Assembly (NCBI GenBank): GCA_964346275.1
Contig: CAYFUR010000014.1
Location: 1-50,034 of the forward strand
Direction of reading: 5' to 3'
Origin: CAYFUR01 sp964346275
GTDB taxonomy: Bacteria; Sumerlaeota; Sumerlaeia; SLMS01
Length of the DNA: 50,034 bases
The notes beneath the pieces were generated by a model that saw nothing but the letters and a program-made list of their open reading frames with translations, had not been told where the DNA came from and searched no databases. Within the stretch, counting starts at the first letter, position 1. Each line of letters starts with the position of its first letter. The translations under genes were made by a program, and so were the position numbers. Shown here in pieces: positions 34,540 through 41,949 of this stretch.

Positions 34540-34872
34540 GTGAACCGGCCCCGGCGAAACGTCCCGGAATCCCAGGGATCCCCCGATGGAATGACTATCG
34601 ACTCCCAGGACCAGCTCTGGGTCTGCCTCTGGGGCGGCGGCAAAGTTGTCTGCGTCGATTCACAGAACGCAAACATCCTGGAAGAAATCCCCCTTCCCGT
34701 CAGTCAGCCCACTTCCCTCACTTTCGGAGGCGGGAATCTCGACGAACTCTACATCACCACCGCTTTCGAAGGATTGGACTCCAGCCAGCGCGAAGCCCAG
34801 GCCGATGCCGGCCGCGTCTTCCGCTGCCGCCCCGGAGCAAGCGGGCGCCCCGTCGTTCCCTATCATGGATGA
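34540..34872 (+). pseudogene. SMP-30/gluconolactonase C-terminal remnant
   Basis: The frame beginning with a GTG at 34540 encodes the last third of an SMP-30/gluconolactonase propeller: SPDGMTIDSQDQLWVCLWGG, then GGKVVCVD, EIPLPVSQPTSLTFGG and DELYITTA. These are consecutive blades in family order, ending with RVFRCRPGASGRPVVPY as in complete proteins. The first two thirds, with most metal ligands, are absent, and similarity starts abruptly near 34582. SMP-30 enzymes hydrolyse sugar lactones. The fragment sits between two pilT genes and is a truncated leftover rather than a working enzyme. Confidence 0.8.
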
Positions 34873-35006
34873 CCCCGAAACGAATACTTCCCGCGCCCGA
34901 TTCCTCACCAAAGACTCCTCTCTTGACTTGACGGGATAAAGGGGAAGAAGTCTCCTCTAATTTGAAAAATCAGCACACTGACGTTTCCGCATTAAAGGAG
35001 ATCATC

Positions 35007-36131
35007 GTGCAGGATATTACCGAACTGCTCCGCCTCACCGTGGAGTACAAAGCCTCTGACCTTCATATCGTGGTCGGCCGTCCTCCATGCATCCGCGTCG
35101 ACGGCAATGTCCTCAATCTGGACCACCCCCCCCTCACCGCCGCGGACACACGCCGCCTGGTCTATGGCATCCTCACCGACATCCAGAAGCAGAAATTCGA
35201 GGAAAACAAAGACCTCGACTTCTCGCTCAGCGTCACGTCGGTTGCACGATTCCGTGTCAATGCCCATTTCCAGCGCGGCTCCGTCGCGGCTGCCTTCCGC
35301 CTCATCAACAACGAAATCCTTGGCTTCGAGGAACTTGGCCTCCCGCGCCACGTGTGCGACTACCTCACCGGCAAAGGCACCGGATTCGTCCTCGTCACCG
35401 GACCCACCGGCTCCGGTAAATCCACCACCCTCGCCTCCATGATCGACAAGATTAACTGCGAGCAGCCAAAGCACCTCATCACACTCGAAGATCCCATCGA
35501 GTATATCCATAACCACAAAATGTGTCTCGTGGAGCAGCGCGAAATCAACGAGGACACCACCTCCTTCCGCGACTCACTCAAATACGCCCTCCGCCAGGAT
35601 CCCGACGTGATTCTGGTTGGCGAGATGCGCGACCTGGAAACCATCCAGATGGCCATCACCGCCGCGGAAACCGGCCACCTCGTCTTCTCCACACTCCATA
35701 CCGTTGACGTCCAGCAGACCATGGACCGCATGATCGACGTCTTCCCCCCCCACCAGCAGGAGCAAATCCGCATGATGCTGGCTGGCGTCCTGGAAGGCGT
35801 CCTCTGCCAGCGCCTGCTGCCCAAGCCCCGCGGCGGCCGCGTCCCCGCCATCGAAGTGCTCATCGGCACCGACGCCATTCGCAACATGATTCGCGAGGGC
35901 AAAACCCACCAGATCCCCGCCTTCCTCGATGCCGGTGCCAAATACGGCATGCAGACCATGGACAAGGCCCTTCTCCAACTCTACCAGCGCCAGCTCATCA
36001 CCCGCGACACACTCCTCATAAACTGCAAAAAGCCCGAAGAAATGCGCAAACACATGGGCACCGGCCTTGGCGGCATTGCCATGGGCGGCGGTGGCAACAA
36101 GCAACAGCGCCGTCCACCCGCCCGCATCTAG
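35007..36131 (+). CDS. PilT-type retraction ATPase, second copy
   Basis: The protein has 374 residues. AAAGGAG ending at 35000 lies six bases before a GTG at 35007, making it the best start. The open frame begins earlier at a TTG (34962) with no such support. Walker A is GPTGSGKST (about 132-140), the Asp box LEDPIEYIH, Walker B PDVILVGEMRD, the His box TGHLVFSTLHT and the PilT-specific AIRNMIREGKT. It differs widely from the upstream copy, so the pair is an old duplication (PilT/PilU-like) rather than recent. The Gly-rich, Arg-rich C-terminus (GTGLGGIAMGGGGNKQQRR) is odd. Confidence 0.93.
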   Translation: MQDITELLRLTVEYKASDLHIVVGRPPCIRVDGNVLNLDHPPLTAADTRRLVYGILTDIQKQKFEENKDLDFSLSVTSVARFRVNAHFQRGSVAAAFRLINNEILGFEELGLPRHVCDYLTGKGTGFVLVTGPTGSGKSTTLASMIDKINCEQPKHLITLEDPIEYIHNHKMCLVEQREINEDTTSFRDSLKYALRQDPDVILVGEMRDLETIQMAITAAETGHLVFSTLHTVDVQQTMDRMIDVFPPHQQEQIRMMLAGVLEGVLCQRLLPKPRGGRVPAIEVLIGTDAIRNMIREGKTHQIPAFLDAGAKYGMQTMDKALLQLYQRQLITRDTLLINCKKPEEMRKHMGTGLGGIAMGGGGNKQQRRPPARI

Positions 36132-36169
36132 CCCCCCAGCCATCGCCACCTGCGAAAACACCTGCTAAA

Positions 36170-36204
36170 GGACCTGCCCGGAGGCCTTCTCTCCGGGCAG
36201 GTCC
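36170..36204 (+). terminator. 14-bp hairpin after the second pilT
   Basis: GGACCTGCCCGGAG (36170-36183) pairs perfectly with CTCCGGGCAGGTCC (36191-36204) around a seven-base loop, 38 bases after the stop codon. It lacks a good T tract, so termination may be partial. Confidence 0.6.
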
Positions 36205-36305
36205 TGATATGACGGCAAACCCAACCCCTCTCATTTCAGCAAAATCCCCCGTTCATGCTTTCGTTTTCCTTTCTTGTTGACCTGATGAAACGCCCCAGAG
36301 TCAAA

Positions 36306-36334
36306 TTGACACTAGCTCTAGAAAGAAATGGAAT
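36306..36334 (+). promoter_or_regulatory. possible promoter for the MshEN-like gene
   Basis: TTGACA (36306-36311), a 17-base spacer and TGGAAT (36329-36334, four of six matches to TATAAT) lie in an AT-rich gap about 60 bases before the start at 36392. Confidence 0.35.
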
Positions 36335-36391
36335 CCTCTTTACAGCCTCCCCCAAAGGTCCCGAGAGAATTCCCAAACGAGGTTTAACTAG

Positions 36392-37096
36392 ATGGCCGTC
36401 GCGTCCCCCCATCGTTTATCTTTAGCCGATGTCCTTTTAAAAGAAGGTTTAATCGACAAGGACCAATATCAACGCGCCCTCGATGAATACGACCGCTCCA
36501 AGCGCTCCCTGGTCCGCATCCTCACCGATATGGGTGTCCTGAACGAAGACCTGCGCCTGGATCTGCTCCGGAAAAACTGCGATTGCGAACTCGTTCGCCT
36601 CCAGAACGTCGTGCCCTCCGCAGATGTCTCCGGCTATCTCACCAAGGACATGTGCCGCCGCGCCCACGCTGTCCCTCTCCGCAAGGATGAAAATGGCGTC
36701 ATCATGGCCATGGAGGACCCCACCGACGTCCGCACCCTCGGCGATATGGAAAAAATCTTTGGCATCGCCGTCCGGCCCGTTCTCGCCCCCGCCAAGGAAA
36801 TCGAAGAAACCATCGAACGCCTCCCCGAATCCACCGATGACGCCGACGTCGAGGCCTTTACGAAACCCAGCATCGGCTATCGCCTCTTCTCCTCGCTGAT
36901 GCTCATGCTCTTCGTTTTCGTCCCCCTCGTTGCCTTCTACTATTTCGTTCAGATGACAGAATCCGGCGCACAATGGTTCGGCAACTTCGCCCTGACCCGA
37001 TTCGAAATCGTCCTCCTTTATGTCGTCACCTGGAGTTCCTGGGCTGCCATAGCCTATTTCCTCCACGACATCATCTTTCACCGCCAGAAACGATGA
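36392..37096 (+). CDS. MshEN-like domain protein with two C-terminal membrane helices
   Basis: The 234-residue protein has no ATPase domain. Residues 8-150 match the GspE/PilB N-terminal (MshEN) domain: RLSLADVLLKEGLIDKDQYQ, then SLVRILTDMGVLNEDLR, which is the paired 'R-L-x3-L-L-x2-G-x-I' pattern that binds cyclic di-GMP in MshE and related ATPases. The second half has PLRKDENGVIMAMEDPTD, the usual MshEN end. The C-terminal 70 residues carry two membrane helices (SSLMLMLFVFVPLVAFYYFV and IVLLYVVTWSSWAAIAYFL). The gene follows two pilT genes. A membrane-held sensor of cyclic di-GMP acting on the pilus is an attractive inference. Loss of the first motif Gly weakens it. Confidence 0.75.
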   Translation: MAVASPHRLSLADVLLKEGLIDKDQYQRALDEYDRSKRSLVRILTDMGVLNEDLRLDLLRKNCDCELVRLQNVVPSADVSGYLTKDMCRRAHAVPLRKDENGVIMAMEDPTDVRTLGDMEKIFGIAVRPVLAPAKEIEETIERLPESTDDADVEAFTKPSIGYRLFSSLMLMLFVFVPLVAFYYFVQMTESGAQWFGNFALTRFEIVLLYVVTWSSWAAIAYFLHDIIFHRQKR

Positions 37097-37193
37097 GAAG
37101 CCTTTGACGTGGCGGCCCATCACCGCGAAACTCGGGAGGCTTCAACGCGAAGCCTCCCTTTGCTTTATCCACACCAATCCGCGGAATGCCTCC

Positions 37194-37640
37194 ATGGCGC
37201 GAATGACCAAAAAAAACAGCCGGCTTCCCCTCTACGCATTCCTTCTTCTCCCCCTTTTGCTCGGCGGCTGCGCCCTCCTCAACCGTGAAAACTCGAAAGT
37301 AACACCGCCACATGCCGGAAAAATTCATATCCGCTATCAATATACCAGCGCCGACGAAACCAACCCTCCGGCAGCCTTCAACGTCTACCGTTCCCCGGAA
37401 TTCGTCGGCCCCTTCCAAAAGCTCAACACAAAACCCATCCAAGCCAATTCCGACCCCGAAACAGGAAGGGTCCAACTCCTGCTCACGGACAAAGAGACGA
37501 CTCTCGGCGAAAATTACTACTACTATGTCGAGAAACGAACCGAAGACGGCAAATGGCAGAAAGCCACCGGCGTCGCACGCGCCCAGGCAGTCCTGCCTCT
37601 TCTGGAAAAAAAGCCTGCCCGGGAACCGGAGAAAGAATAG
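37194..37640 (+). CDS. lipoprotein, unknown function
   Basis: The protein has 148 residues from the ATG at 37194 (an ATG at 37203 is also possible). After a basic start comes a hydrophobic core with the lipobox LLGGCALL, so the mature protein begins at Cys and is lipid-anchored. The rest looks like one beta-sandwich (IHIRYQYTSADETNPPAAFN, ETTLGENYYYYVEKRTEDG), similar to a fibronectin-III-like fold in its 'YYYYVEKR' end strand. The next gene encodes a cohesin-like exported protein 88 bases on, so the two may form a surface pair. Confidence 0.75.
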   Translation: MARMTKKNSRLPLYAFLLLPLLLGGCALLNRENSKVTPPHAGKIHIRYQYTSADETNPPAAFNVYRSPEFVGPFQKLNTKPIQANSDPETGRVQLLLTDKETTLGENYYYYVEKRTEDGKWQKATGVARAQAVLPLLEKKPAREPEKE

Positions 37641-37728
37641 CTTTCACTCCCACTGGCGGCCTCACTTTTTTCACCCGCCGCTGGTCGGTTTCAGAGAGAG
37701 ACCTCCGGAAGGAACAAAGAGACACCGA

Positions 37729-39156
37729 ATGCTCAGGAATATTCCGCTCATTATCATGTTGCTGCTGGCGGCGGCCTTCGTCGCCCCCACCGTTGAAGCT
37801 CCCGCGCAAAACCGCACAACGCGGCTCCAGCGCCTGAAGGAGCACGAGCGGAAGATCCAGGAAATCATCAAACAGCGCCGCATCGCCGCCAAGGAAAAGG
37901 AAGAAGAAGAACGCGCCGAAGAAATCGAAAAACGGCGCTCCGGCGAAGAAATCGATGAAACGCCCCAGCAAGAGGAAGATCAGCCCAGTCGGGCTATCAG
38001 CAACGTCGTCATGGGCCTCAAATTCCTCAACGAAGAGGGCGATACAAATTACAACACCATCGTCCGCGCCGGAGAAACCTTCCTCACAGAAGTCTATCTC
38101 TTCAATGTCGACCAGAATCCCATCGACCGCATCCGCCTCGCCCTCGACTTCGACAAGCGGTTCATCGAACCCCTCCGCGTCTTCGATACCTCCGTCCGCC
38201 CTTTCGTCGAAGGTCAGCCCGATTTCCGTATCGATGAACGCGATGCCGTCATCCTCTACAAAGCCGAACTCTCCGAACCGATCAAATCCCCCGAAGCCGT
38301 CCTCCTCCGCATCCTTTGGAAAGCCAAGCGCCCTACCGAATACACCGGCATCGAGTTCTCATTCTCCGAACTGGAACGGGAAGAGGAATACCACACCGCC
38401 ATGTATGTCGGCGACAGCAACATCCTCGGCGTTGCGGACGACCCCGCCGATGGCGTCCTCTCCGGCGGCCTCATGATTCAGAAAGAATCGGAAAAGCAAG
38501 AACGCCTTCAGGGGAAAGCGCAAGAACTGCAGGAAATCTATCTGGGCTCCGTCGCCTCGGAATACCAAGTCGGCCTCGCCCTGTCGGGCCCCGAGCGCGC
38601 CCCGCGCGTGGGCGAGGATTTTCTCGTTAAAGTGCGCCTCAACAATCCCGATGGCGCTCTCGTCGATTCCGTCAACTTCGCTCTTCTCTTCGACCCCACA
38701 GTCCTTCAGGTAGTCGATCGCGATCAATTCAACTATATCATCCGAGGCATCAATGTTCACGACGGCCCCTTCCACGAAAGCTTTCCCTGGGACATGCATA
38801 AGCGCAATGAAGTGCGAAACGACCGCGGCCTCGTTCGCTATGAAATGGCCATGAGCAACGGCGCCTCGCTCGCCAGCGAAACTTTCGCTCAGGTGCAGTT
38901 CCGCGCCATCGCCCCCACCTCAAGTACCTCCATCGGATTCGTCAAAGGCCGGCCCGGGGCGCCCGACATGACCTCCGTGCGCTACTTCGGCTATGAGCGC
39001 CTCGATCTCACACCCGGCATTTCCCAGCCCGCAGTCCAGTTTTCCATCCTTCCCGCTCCTCGCAACGTCGCCGCGAAAGAGAAAGACAGCAGCACCGAAT
39101 CCGACGCCGTCCAGTCCGAAGACCTCCAGGTCCGCGATCTCACCATCGAACGCTGA
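37729..39156 (+). CDS. exported protein with two cohesin-like modules
   Basis: The protein has 475 residues from the ATG at 37729 (MLRNIPLIIMLLLAAAFVAP, a Sec signal peptide). A charged helical segment rich in Lys/Glu follows (residues 35-85). Two beta-sandwich modules then carry the cohesin-type phrase: IDRIRLALDFDKRFIEPLRV near residue 130 and VDSVNFALLFDPTVLQVVD near 310. Each is preceded by a 'GE-F-L-hydrophobic' strand. Cohesin-like folds bind partner modules or sugars outside the cell. No dockerin partner is seen. The protein may be a surface adhesin or scaffold alongside the upstream lipoprotein. Confidence 0.75.
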   Translation: MLRNIPLIIMLLLAAAFVAPTVEAPAQNRTTRLQRLKEHERKIQEIIKQRRIAAKEKEEEERAEEIEKRRSGEEIDETPQQEEDQPSRAISNVVMGLKFLNEEGDTNYNTIVRAGETFLTEVYLFNVDQNPIDRIRLALDFDKRFIEPLRVFDTSVRPFVEGQPDFRIDERDAVILYKAELSEPIKSPEAVLLRILWKAKRPTEYTGIEFSFSELEREEEYHTAMYVGDSNILGVADDPADGVLSGGLMIQKESEKQERLQGKAQELQEIYLGSVASEYQVGLALSGPERAPRVGEDFLVKVRLNNPDGALVDSVNFALLFDPTVLQVVDRDQFNYIIRGINVHDGPFHESFPWDMHKRNEVRNDRGLVRYEMAMSNGASLASETFAQVQFRAIAPTSSTSIGFVKGRPGAPDMTSVRYFGYERLDLTPGISQPAVQFSILPAPRNVAAKEKDSSTESDAVQSEDLQVRDLTIER

Positions 39157-39232
39157 GGCCGGGATCCCGGCACTCAAATTCTCAGCTCTTGCTTATCCCA
39201 ATTGATTCCGGCATTCGGGCCGAAAGGGGAAT

Positions 39233-40684
39233 TCACGTCTGCGCGGGCGGCCAGGAGGTTAGCCTCGAATAGTCCGTGCCGTGATTGATTTGTCCGTATT
39301 CCAGGAGACGGGCGGCCAGGCGGTTGGCGTGACCGACCAGTGGCTTTTCCGCAAGGCCGCCGATCTGTCCCCGTTCCAGGACGACCTGGCCGTTGATGAT
39401 CGACCATGCCGCGTGGTGGCTGGTGCCGGTAAAGATCAGCGCGGCAATGGGATCGGCGCTCGGGCCTCCGGCGAAGGCAGGCTGATCCAGATCAAAGAGG
39501 ACGATATCCGCAGCCTTTCCGGGAGCAATCTGGCCGATGTCGTCTCGGCCAAGGACGGCCGCGCCGCCGCGCGTCAGCATCCAGAGGCAATCGCGGGCCG
39601 TAAGGCTGTGGACGCCCCAGCGGGCACGGTGGAGAAGAAACGCGTTGCGGGCTTCGCCGAGAAGGTCGCCGGAATCGTTGCTGGCGCTGCCGTCGACACC
39701 AAGCCCGACGGGAACTCCCGCGCGGATCATTTCCGGGACGGGGGCGATGCCACTGCCGAGACGGGCGTTGGCCGAAGGGCAATGAGCCACGCCGATTCCG
39801 GCCTCGGCGAAACGCTCGATTTCCTCGCTGTTGATCTTCACGCAGTGGGCAAACCACACATCCCCGCCGGACCATCCCTGGTCCGCGACAAAGTCAAAAG
39901 GACGTTTGCCAAACTTCTCATCGCAGTAGCGGTCCTCGTCGTCCGTTTCGGCAAGGTGCGTGTGCATGCGAACTCCATGGCGGCGGGCAACGGTCACGGT
40001 TTCCTGAAACAGGCGCCCCGTGACGTTGAAGGGGGCACAGGGCGCCAGCGCGATGCGCAGCATGCTGGCGTGGGATGGGTCATGATAGGTGGAGATGAGG
40101 CGCTCGTAATCTTCGAGGACGCGCTCGTCTTTTTCCACGACGGTCATGGGCGGCAAGCCGCCTTGGTCGATGCCCAGGGTCATCGAGCCACGGGTGGGGT
40201 GAAACCGGATGCCAAGCTCTCGCGCGGCGTGGATATCTTCGTCGATCAGCTCGACCGGTTGATCGACGGGAAAAAGATAATGGTGATCCGAGGTGGTGGT
40301 GCATCCGGTGTGGAGCAGTTCGGCGATGGCGACCTTGGCGGAGACGTAAAAGAATTCCGGATCCATCATCTCCCAGATGCGGTATTGCTCAACGAGCCAG
40401 TTGAACAGCTCAGCATTCTGCAGGCGCGGAAAAACACGGGTCAGGTTCTGGAAAAAGTGATGGTGCACATTCACAAATCCGGGCAGGGCAACGTGGCCGC
40501 GCCCGTCGATGGCTGGCGTGTCCGTGGCGAGCTGGTATTTATCCCGGAGATTCGGCCCCATATCCTTGATGAGGTTTCCCTCCACAAGGATATCCGCCTG
40601 ATCAAGTTCCCGTCTGCTGTCGTCCATGGTGGCGACAGCGCGGCAGTTTTCGATGAGAAGGAGCTGGGGGTCTTTCGGGTTCAT
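39233..40684 (-). CDS. amidohydrolase of the 8-oxoguanine deaminase type
   Basis: This is a 483-residue metal-dependent hydrolase. The HxH metal pair is in NVHHHFFQNLTR (H74 and H76), and SDHHYLFP, HTHLAETDDEDRYC, WFAHCV and GLGVDGSASND supply the other ligands and the catalytic Asp. The opening NVHHHFFQNLTRVFPRLQ with ELFNWLVEQYRIWEMMDPE fits the group that includes 8-oxoguanine deaminase and hydroxyatrazine ethylaminohydrolase. It removes an amino group from an aromatic ring, most likely an oxidised purine. The next gene upstream on the same strand has its own terminator, so this gene is probably transcribed alone. Confidence 0.88.
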   Translation of the reverse strand: MNPKDPQLLLIENCRAVATMDDSRRELDQADILVEGNLIKDMGPNLRDKYQLATDTPAIDGRGHVALPGFVNVHHHFFQNLTRVFPRLQNAELFNWLVEQYRIWEMMDPEFFYVSAKVAIAELLHTGCTTTSDHHYLFPVDQPVELIDEDIHAARELGIRFHPTRGSMTLGIDQGGLPPMTVVEKDERVLEDYERLISTYHDPSHASMLRIALAPCAPFNVTGRLFQETVTVARRHGVRMHTHLAETDDEDRYCDEKFGKRPFDFVADQGWSGGDVWFAHCVKINSEEIERFAEAGIGVAHCPSANARLGSGIAPVPEMIRAGVPVGLGVDGSASNDSGDLLGEARNAFLLHRARWGVHSLTARDCLWMLTRGGAAVLGRDDIGQIAPGKAADIVLFDLDQPAFAGGPSADPIAALIFTGTSHHAAWSIINGQVVLERGQIGGLAEKPLVGHANRLAARLLEYGQINHGTDYSRLTSWPPAQT

Positions 40685-40750
40685 GACCGTTTGAATGAAG
40701 GGGAACCGTCACCCTGAGGGGCAAGGATGAATCAAGTGCGAAAATGAGAA

Positions 40751-40782
40751 AAGGGCGCTCCGCAATGGACGGAACGCCCCTT
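40751..40782 (-). terminator. intrinsic terminator of the acidic protein gene
   Basis: Read on the minus strand, AGGGGCGTTCCG pairs with CGGAGCGCCCTT (one bulge and one G-U) and is followed by TTTCTCATTTT. It lies just after the stop at 40801. Confidence 0.7.
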
Positions 40783-40800
40783 CAAGAGACCAGGATTCAG

Positions 40801-41148
40801 TTATTCCTGGTTTTCGTCTTTCTTAAACAGCTCGGCTCCCTCCGCTGCTCGGGGATGCAAAGTCGAGCCCGGCTCGCGCCCCGTGTAGTTCTGCTCCTGG
40901 CGCGCATTGCGCACGTGGGTGGGATCGGGATCGCCCTCCTTATTCGGGTCATCGAGGCCTTCGCCGAGATTTGGGCCCACCGGGTCGTTTCCAAACTGAT
41001 TCTCTTCATCCACGGGGCCTTCGGCGGTGCCTCGGGCTCCTGGATTGATATTTTCGCGGCGGGGCCTGGTATCATTGGGATCGTGCTCTGCGAATTCTTC
41101 CCGCTCGCGGATGATTTCTTCCGCTTCGCGTTTTTCTTCTTCAGCCAT
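40801..41148 (-). CDS. small acidic, probably disordered protein
   Basis: This is a 115-residue protein with no hydrophobic core. It is rich in Glu, Asp, Asn, Gly, Pro and Arg, with several 'NDP/DDPN' phrases (AEHDPNDTRPRRENINPG, DDPNKEGDPDPTHVRN). AAGGAGG eight bases before the ATG at 41148 and a terminator after the stop support a real gene. Such highly hydrophilic proteins are often stress-related (hydrophilin-like), but no family is recognised. Confidence 0.6.
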   Translation of the reverse strand: MAEEEKREAEEIIREREEFAEHDPNDTRPRRENINPGARGTAEGPVDEENQFGNDPVGPNLGEGLDDPNKEGDPDPTHVRNARQEQNYTGREPGSTLHPRAAEGAELFKKDENQE

Positions 41149-41317
41149 GAGGATTCCCTCCTTGGGTTAGCTTCAGCCTTACTAGGGAAGCAAAGTTCCT
41201 TCCGGGCGCTCTCCGGCCCAGAGAAAAGAGGGACCCCGGTAACTTTCCTTGCCCGCTCGCGGCCCCGTTCGCAGCCTTTCGCAGTCGAAAGAATTCCGAG
41301 GAAAGGCTCTTTTCAGA

Positions 41318-41869
41318 ATGATCCTCTCCGGCCGTGAGATTCGCCGCCAGCTTGGTTCCAGGATTCTTATCGAACCCTTCGACGAGGGGCGGCTTAACCC
41401 GAACAGCTACAATCTTTCGCTCGATCGCGAGCTGGTCCTTTACGAGGACGAAGTGCTTGATATGCGCAAAAAACCGCGAAAGAAAGTGCTCGAAATCCCC
41501 GAAGACGGCTTTGTCCTGCAACCGGGCCGCCTCTATCTCGGCCGGACGGCGGAATACACCGAAACCCACGGGCTCGTGCCCATGCTGGAGGGCCGAAGCT
41601 CCATTGGCCGTCTCGGGCTGTTTGTACATGTGACCGCAGGATTTGGCGACGTGGGATTCTGCGGCTTCTGGACGCTGGAGATTGCGGCCCTCCAGCCGAT
41701 CCGCATCTATCCCGGGGTGGAAATCTGCCAGATTTTCTATCACCAGATTTCCGGCGACTACACGCCCTATGCTTCGGACAAGTACCAGCACAACAAGGGC
41801 ATCCAGGAATCCATGTTGTATAAGGAATTGCAGGGAAGAGAAAAGCCGCCGAAAGAGACTGCGGAGTAA
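41318..41869 (+). CDS. dcd: dCTP deaminase
   Basis: The protein has 183 residues from the ATG at 41318, with AGGAAAGG upstream. The trimer-fold blocks are GREIRRQLGSRILIEPFDEG, NPNSYNLSLDREL, MLEGRSSIGRLGLFVHVTAG and GFCGFWTLEIAAL. The Arg-Ser-Ser nucleotide-binding segment and the catalytic Glu of the 'LE' strand are present. The enzyme deaminates dCTP to dUTP for dTTP synthesis (in some relatives directly to dUMP). It reads in the same direction as the phosphoglucomutase gene 80 bases on. Confidence 0.9.
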   Translation: MILSGREIRRQLGSRILIEPFDEGRLNPNSYNLSLDRELVLYEDEVLDMRKKPRKKVLEIPEDGFVLQPGRLYLGRTAEYTETHGLVPMLEGRSSIGRLGLFVHVTAGFGDVGFCGFWTLEIAALQPIRIYPGVEICQIFYHQISGDYTPYASDKYQHNKGIQESMLYKELQGREKPPKETAE

Positions 41870-41949
41870 CGCTTGCTTGCGCGCCTTTGCGGCCACAAGA
41901 TGCTCTCTCATCAACGGAAGTTTTCGAGTTCGAAACACTTGGAGGCAAC

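Noticed and set aside
39281..40717. 478-codon plus-strand frame
   Set aside because: It is antisense to the 8-oxoguanine-deaminase-like gene, whose motifs are clear.
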